Assembly: GCF_027627455.1 (NCBI RefSeq)
Contig: NZ_CP115483.1
Location: forward strand, 620,001 to 684,000
Direction of reading: 5' to 3'
DNA from: Sphingobacterium sp. SYP-B4668
GTDB lineage: Bacteria > Bacteroidota > Bacteroidia > Sphingobacteriales > Sphingobacteriaceae
Length of the DNA stretch: 64,000 nt
Shown here: positions 61,359-64,000 of the stretch, piece after piece
How positions within the stretch are numbered: position 1 is the first letter of the stretch
How the letters are laid out: the number at the start of each line of letters is the position of its first letter
Notes under the pieces: generated by a model
The model's database searches: none
What the model saw: only the letters and a program-made list of their open reading frames with translations
What the model was told of the DNA's origin: nothing
Program-made: the position numbers and the translations under genes

Positions 61359-62549
61359 GTGAAATTGATTGTTGCGAAAGTATTATTGGGTTTAAGTATT
61401 ATTAGTTTAGTGGCCTGCACATCCGCAGAGGAGCGGAAAATTAAGGAGGAAAAAAGTCAAGCAGAACAGGACAGCCTTCGATTGGTTTATAATCCGAATG
61501 AGGAGGATAAGAATGTAGATGCATTTATGCAGAATTTACATAAACGAGCTGGCTTTAATGGGAACGTGCTGGTCGCGAAAAAAGGAAAGATAATTTATCA
61601 AAAATCCTTTGGATGGGCTGATTACCTCTTGAAGGACAGTTTGAATCTACAGTCTCAATTTGAACTTGCATCGGTGACAAAGCCAATGACCTCGATTGCT
61701 GTTCTTAAATTGGTAGAAGAAGGGAAATTGAAGTTGGATCAGACGGTAAATGATTTTTTTCCAGATTTTCCGTACGAAGGAATTACCATTAAGATGCTTC
61801 TAACACATCGCTCAGGATTACCCAATTATGTATATTTCACTGACGGAGTCTGGAAGGATAAGAAGAAAGGAATGACCAATATGGATGCTATTCAGCTCTT
61901 GACAGAGTATAAGCCAGGGAGATATGGAAAACCTGACGGAAGGTTTCATTATAATAATAGCAATTATATGGTCTTGGGAGGAATTATCGAAAAAGTATCC
62001 AAGCAGGATTTTGCAGTATATATGAGTGAAAATGTATTTGGACCTGCAGGAATGAAACATACCGCGGCGTACTCAAAAGCTGTTTACGAAAAAATTCCGA
62101 CCAAGGTGATTGGGCATGATAAAGTTTGGAGGCGTTCCGTAGTCCAGAATTTCTTAGATGGGCCTTTGGGAGACAAAGGCATATACAGTACTGTTCAGGA
62201 TATGTTCCTGTTAGATATTGCTCTTAAAGAAGGACGGCTATTGAAGTCTGAGACATTGGATTCTGCATACGTTCCTCGTAACGATTCGCAGAAAAAGAGT
62301 GTATTTGGATATGGATATGGGTGGCGAACATTTAATCATCAAGATCAACATATTGTGTATCATACCGGTTGGTGGCATGGATTTCGTAATTTATACGTAC
62401 GAGACCTCAAAAATGACGTAACTATCGTATTGTTGTCTAATATGGCTAATGGTAGTTTGGTAAAGTTGGATGAGTTGTATAAAATTTTGGGAATGCCTAT
62501 CCTTCGTAAGAACGCCTACAATTCGGACGGTGATTTTATGGTGGATTAG
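61359..62549 (+). CDS. Serine hydrolase (class C beta-lactamase-like), lipoprotein
   Basis: 396 residues from a GTG start. Lipoprotein signal (Cys near residue 20, LVAC), then the beta-lactamase/D-Ala-D-Ala-peptidase fold: SxxK in ASVTKPM, YxN in HYNNSN and a C-terminal HxG in YHTGWWHG. This group includes DD-peptidases, esterases and class C beta-lactamase relatives; true beta-lactamase activity is not indicated. Anchored in the periplasm. Confidence 0.85.
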   Translation: MKLIVAKVLLGLSIISLVACTSAEERKIKEEKSQAEQDSLRLVYNPNEEDKNVDAFMQNLHKRAGFNGNVLVAKKGKIIYQKSFGWADYLLKDSLNLQSQFELASVTKPMTSIAVLKLVEEGKLKLDQTVNDFFPDFPYEGITIKMLLTHRSGLPNYVYFTDGVWKDKKKGMTNMDAIQLLTEYKPGRYGKPDGRFHYNNSNYMVLGGIIEKVSKQDFAVYMSENVFGPAGMKHTAAYSKAVYEKIPTKVIGHDKVWRRSVVQNFLDGPLGDKGIYSTVQDMFLLDIALKEGRLLKSETLDSAYVPRNDSQKKSVFGYGYGWRTFNHQDQHIVYHTGWWHGFRNLYVRDLKNDVTIVLLSNMANGSLVKLDELYKILGMPILRKNAYNSDGDFMVD

Positions 62550-62572
62550 ATAAGGTTGCAAAGTATTTTGGA

Positions 62573-62935
62573 ATGAATAAGAAAACATTGATTATTGGTG
62601 CTAGTACCAATCCGGAACGCTACTCTTACAAGGCGGCCCATATGCTGAGCCAGTACGGACATAGTATTATAAACGTTGGAATAAAAAAGGGGGAAGTAGC
62701 TGGTCAACCTATTGAACCAGCGACAACTATATATGATGATATTGATACAGTGACCATGTATATGGGCGCCCAAAATCAAAAGCCGTTGTACGATTACATC
62801 TTGGAGCTTCATCCTAAGCGGATTATCTTTAATCCGGGTGCTGAAAATACCGAATTGCAGCTGCTCGCCGAGTCAAATGGTATTACTGTGGAGAATGCTT
62901 GTACGCTCGTGCTACTCCGTACAGGTCAGTATTAA
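62573..62935 (+). CDS. CoA-binding domain protein
   Basis: 120 residues, Rossmann-type CoA-binding domain (TLIIGASTNPERYSYKAA, FNPGAENTELQLLAESNG), related to YccU. Function unknown, possibly a CoA-ligand sensor or acyl-CoA-binding protein. Its last four bases overlap the 3' end of the convergent hybrid regulator. Confidence 0.85.
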   Translation: MNKKTLIIGASTNPERYSYKAAHMLSQYGHSIINVGIKKGEVAGQPIEPATTIYDDIDTVTMYMGAQNQKPLYDYILELHPKRIIFNPGAENTELQLLAESNGITVENACTLVLLRTGQY

Positions 62936-64000
62936 TTTTCAGGATCGTTGGTATCTCTGATGTATTCTGTCGGATTGACACCAAATTGCTTTTTGAATTC
63001 TTTACTGAAGTACTTCCGGTCGCTGAATCCGACTTCATATGCCACTTCGACAATGGTATACAATCCGGTTTTTAACATTTTTGAAGCTTGATTCATGCGT
63101 ATGGATTTAATAAAATTTATAATGGATAAATTGGTCATGGCTTTAATTTTCCTATTTAATATAGGATGACTCATTCCTAACTCCTTGCATAGAAAATCAA
63201 CAGATAGCTCTTCGTCTGCTAAATGTAAGTTAATAATATGAATGGCTTTCGTTAGGAACGCATCATCATCTTTGTTGATAGTGGATCTTTTTTCAATGAA
63301 TTTTTCCAAATTAAAGGATTTTCTATTTTTCTCGGAAAGTGCAAGTAAATTACGAATGGTCAATAAGAGGTAGTCACGATCGAAAGGTTTGACGAGATAG
63401 ACATCTGCACCATGTTCGAGACCTTCTATCTGTTTTTCGAGATTGCCCAATGCTGTCAATAGTACAATGGGTATGTGACTGGTTTTGGTTTCTGTTTTTA
63501 GTCTCTGACAGAGCTCGAGCCCAGATATTCCTGGCATCATCACATCACTTAATATGAGGTCTGGGATTTCCTCTTGCGCTTTCTGTATACCATCGAGACC
63601 ATTGTATGCAACAGATACCTTGTAAAGTCCTGACAACATATCTACTAACATATTGTTTAAATCAGGATTGTCTTCAACGATAAGAAGTGACAAATTCGTC
63701 TGTTCTTGTAATGGATTTCTATTATGGCTTTCGAATCGGCTTGTCGAATATATTTTATCTTTGGTGAGAATATTGATGTGCTTTTTGTCTTGCAAATGCG
63801 TGATACCCTTCAGAAGCTTGATTCGAAAAGTAGTATTGCTGGAATTGTAGGGCCTGTGTTTTTCATGGTACGCACTAATCGTGCCTCCGTGGAGATTAAC
63901 CAATATTTTGGATAAAGCGAGGCCAATACCTGTCCCATCATGTGACAGTTGGCTATCAGGAGTTCGGTAATACTGTTCGAATATTTTATCAAGGTTGTCC
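62932..64000 (-). CDS. Hybrid two-component regulator (HATPase - receiver - AraC), 5' part cut by window
   Basis: Open reading frame runs to the right edge, so the N-terminal sensor and kinase parts are outside. Visible: C-terminal end of a histidine-kinase ATPase (G2 box GTGIGLALSK), a receiver domain (SLLIVEDNPDL, phospho-acceptor in LILSDVMMPGISG), and an AraC-type helix-turn-helix (IVEVAYEVGFSDRKYFSKEFKKQFGVNPTEY). This is the hybrid (HTCS) architecture used by Bacteroidota for sensing extracellular glycans; the periplasmic sensor is not visible. Confidence 0.9.
   Translation of the reverse strand, partial: DNLDKIFEQYYRTPDSQLSHDGTGIGLALSKILVNLHGGTISAYHEKHRPYNSSNTTFRIKLLKGITHLQDKKHINILTKDKIYSTSRFESHNRNPLQEQTNLSLLIVEDNPDLNNMLVDMLSGLYKVSVAYNGLDGIQKAQEEIPDLILSDVMMPGISGLELCQRLKTETKTSHIPIVLLTALGNLEKQIEGLEHGADVYLVKPFDRDYLLLTIRNLLALSEKNRKSFNLEKFIEKRSTINKDDDAFLTKAIHIINLHLADEELSVDFLCKELGMSHPILNRKIKAMTNLSIINFIKSIRMNQASKMLKTGLYTIVEVAYEVGFSDRKYFSKEFKKQFGVNPTEYIRDTNDPEN

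Overview
The window reads as chromosomal DNA of a Bacteroidota bacterium, most likely Sphingobacteriaceae (Sphingobacterium- or Pedobacter-like). Evidence: TonB-dependent receptors with carboxypeptidase-regulatory N-terminal domains, PorX (type IX secretion regulator), an LpxC-FabZ fusion, an IPExxxVDY-family protein, a DUF4374 protein, ECF sigma / anti-sigma pairs, and promoter-like TAnnTTTG boxes. The species call is inference. I see no phage, transposase, CRISPR, rRNA or tRNA. Most of the window is ordinary housekeeping chromosome with two accessory loci.

Layout. 1-5 kb: a truncated CapD/FlaA1-type nucleotide-sugar dehydratase, alanine dehydrogenase, an esterase-TlpA pair and a lone ABC ATPase. 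5-7.3 kb: an ECF sigma / membrane anti-sigma-like / outer-membrane barrel module. 7.3-16.2 kb: tsaE and porX on the minus strand, then a plus-strand run of HD hydrolase, lpxD, lpxC-fabZ, lpxA, ABC ATPase, efp and 5-formyl-THF cyclo-ligase. 16.2-24 kb: a SerB-SerA-ACT fusion, an epimerase, an arginase-fold protein, rmuC, ggt, a MazG-like protein and dtd. 24-31 kb: a TonB receptor under a TPP riboswitch (so probably a thiamin transporter), an amidohydrolase, acylphosphatase, a flippase and dusB.

31-41.3 kb is an iron-type uptake locus read on the minus strand: ECF sigma, short FecR-like anti-sigma, two diverged DUF4374-type lipoproteins, a TonB receptor, a PepSY membrane protein and a second outer-membrane barrel. 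41.4-44.8 kb is a partial trp operon (trpE, a PchB-like chorismate mutase, trpG, trpC) preceded by a promoter, a 20-residue leader peptide with three consecutive Trp codons, and a terminator/antiterminator pair: a complete transcription attenuator. 44.8-49 kb: trmD, a 58-residue membrane lipoprotein not in a long ORF, a striking perfect palindrome, and metE under a SAM-I riboswitch. 49-64 kb: a two-component system, pyruvate kinase, IPExxxVDY protein, acpP-fabF-rnc, hisS, pdhA-pdhC, a serine hydrolase, a CoA-binding protein and the 3' part of a hybrid two-component regulator cut by the window end.

The most notable items are the trp attenuator with its embedded PchB-like mutase, the thiamin-riboswitch receptor, an EF-P with Asn at the normally modified loop tip, the SerB-SerA-ACT fusion, an arginase-fold protein missing two metal ligands, and the 26-bp-arm palindrome near 46.2 kb. 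None of these amounts to a clear new defence or mobile system.
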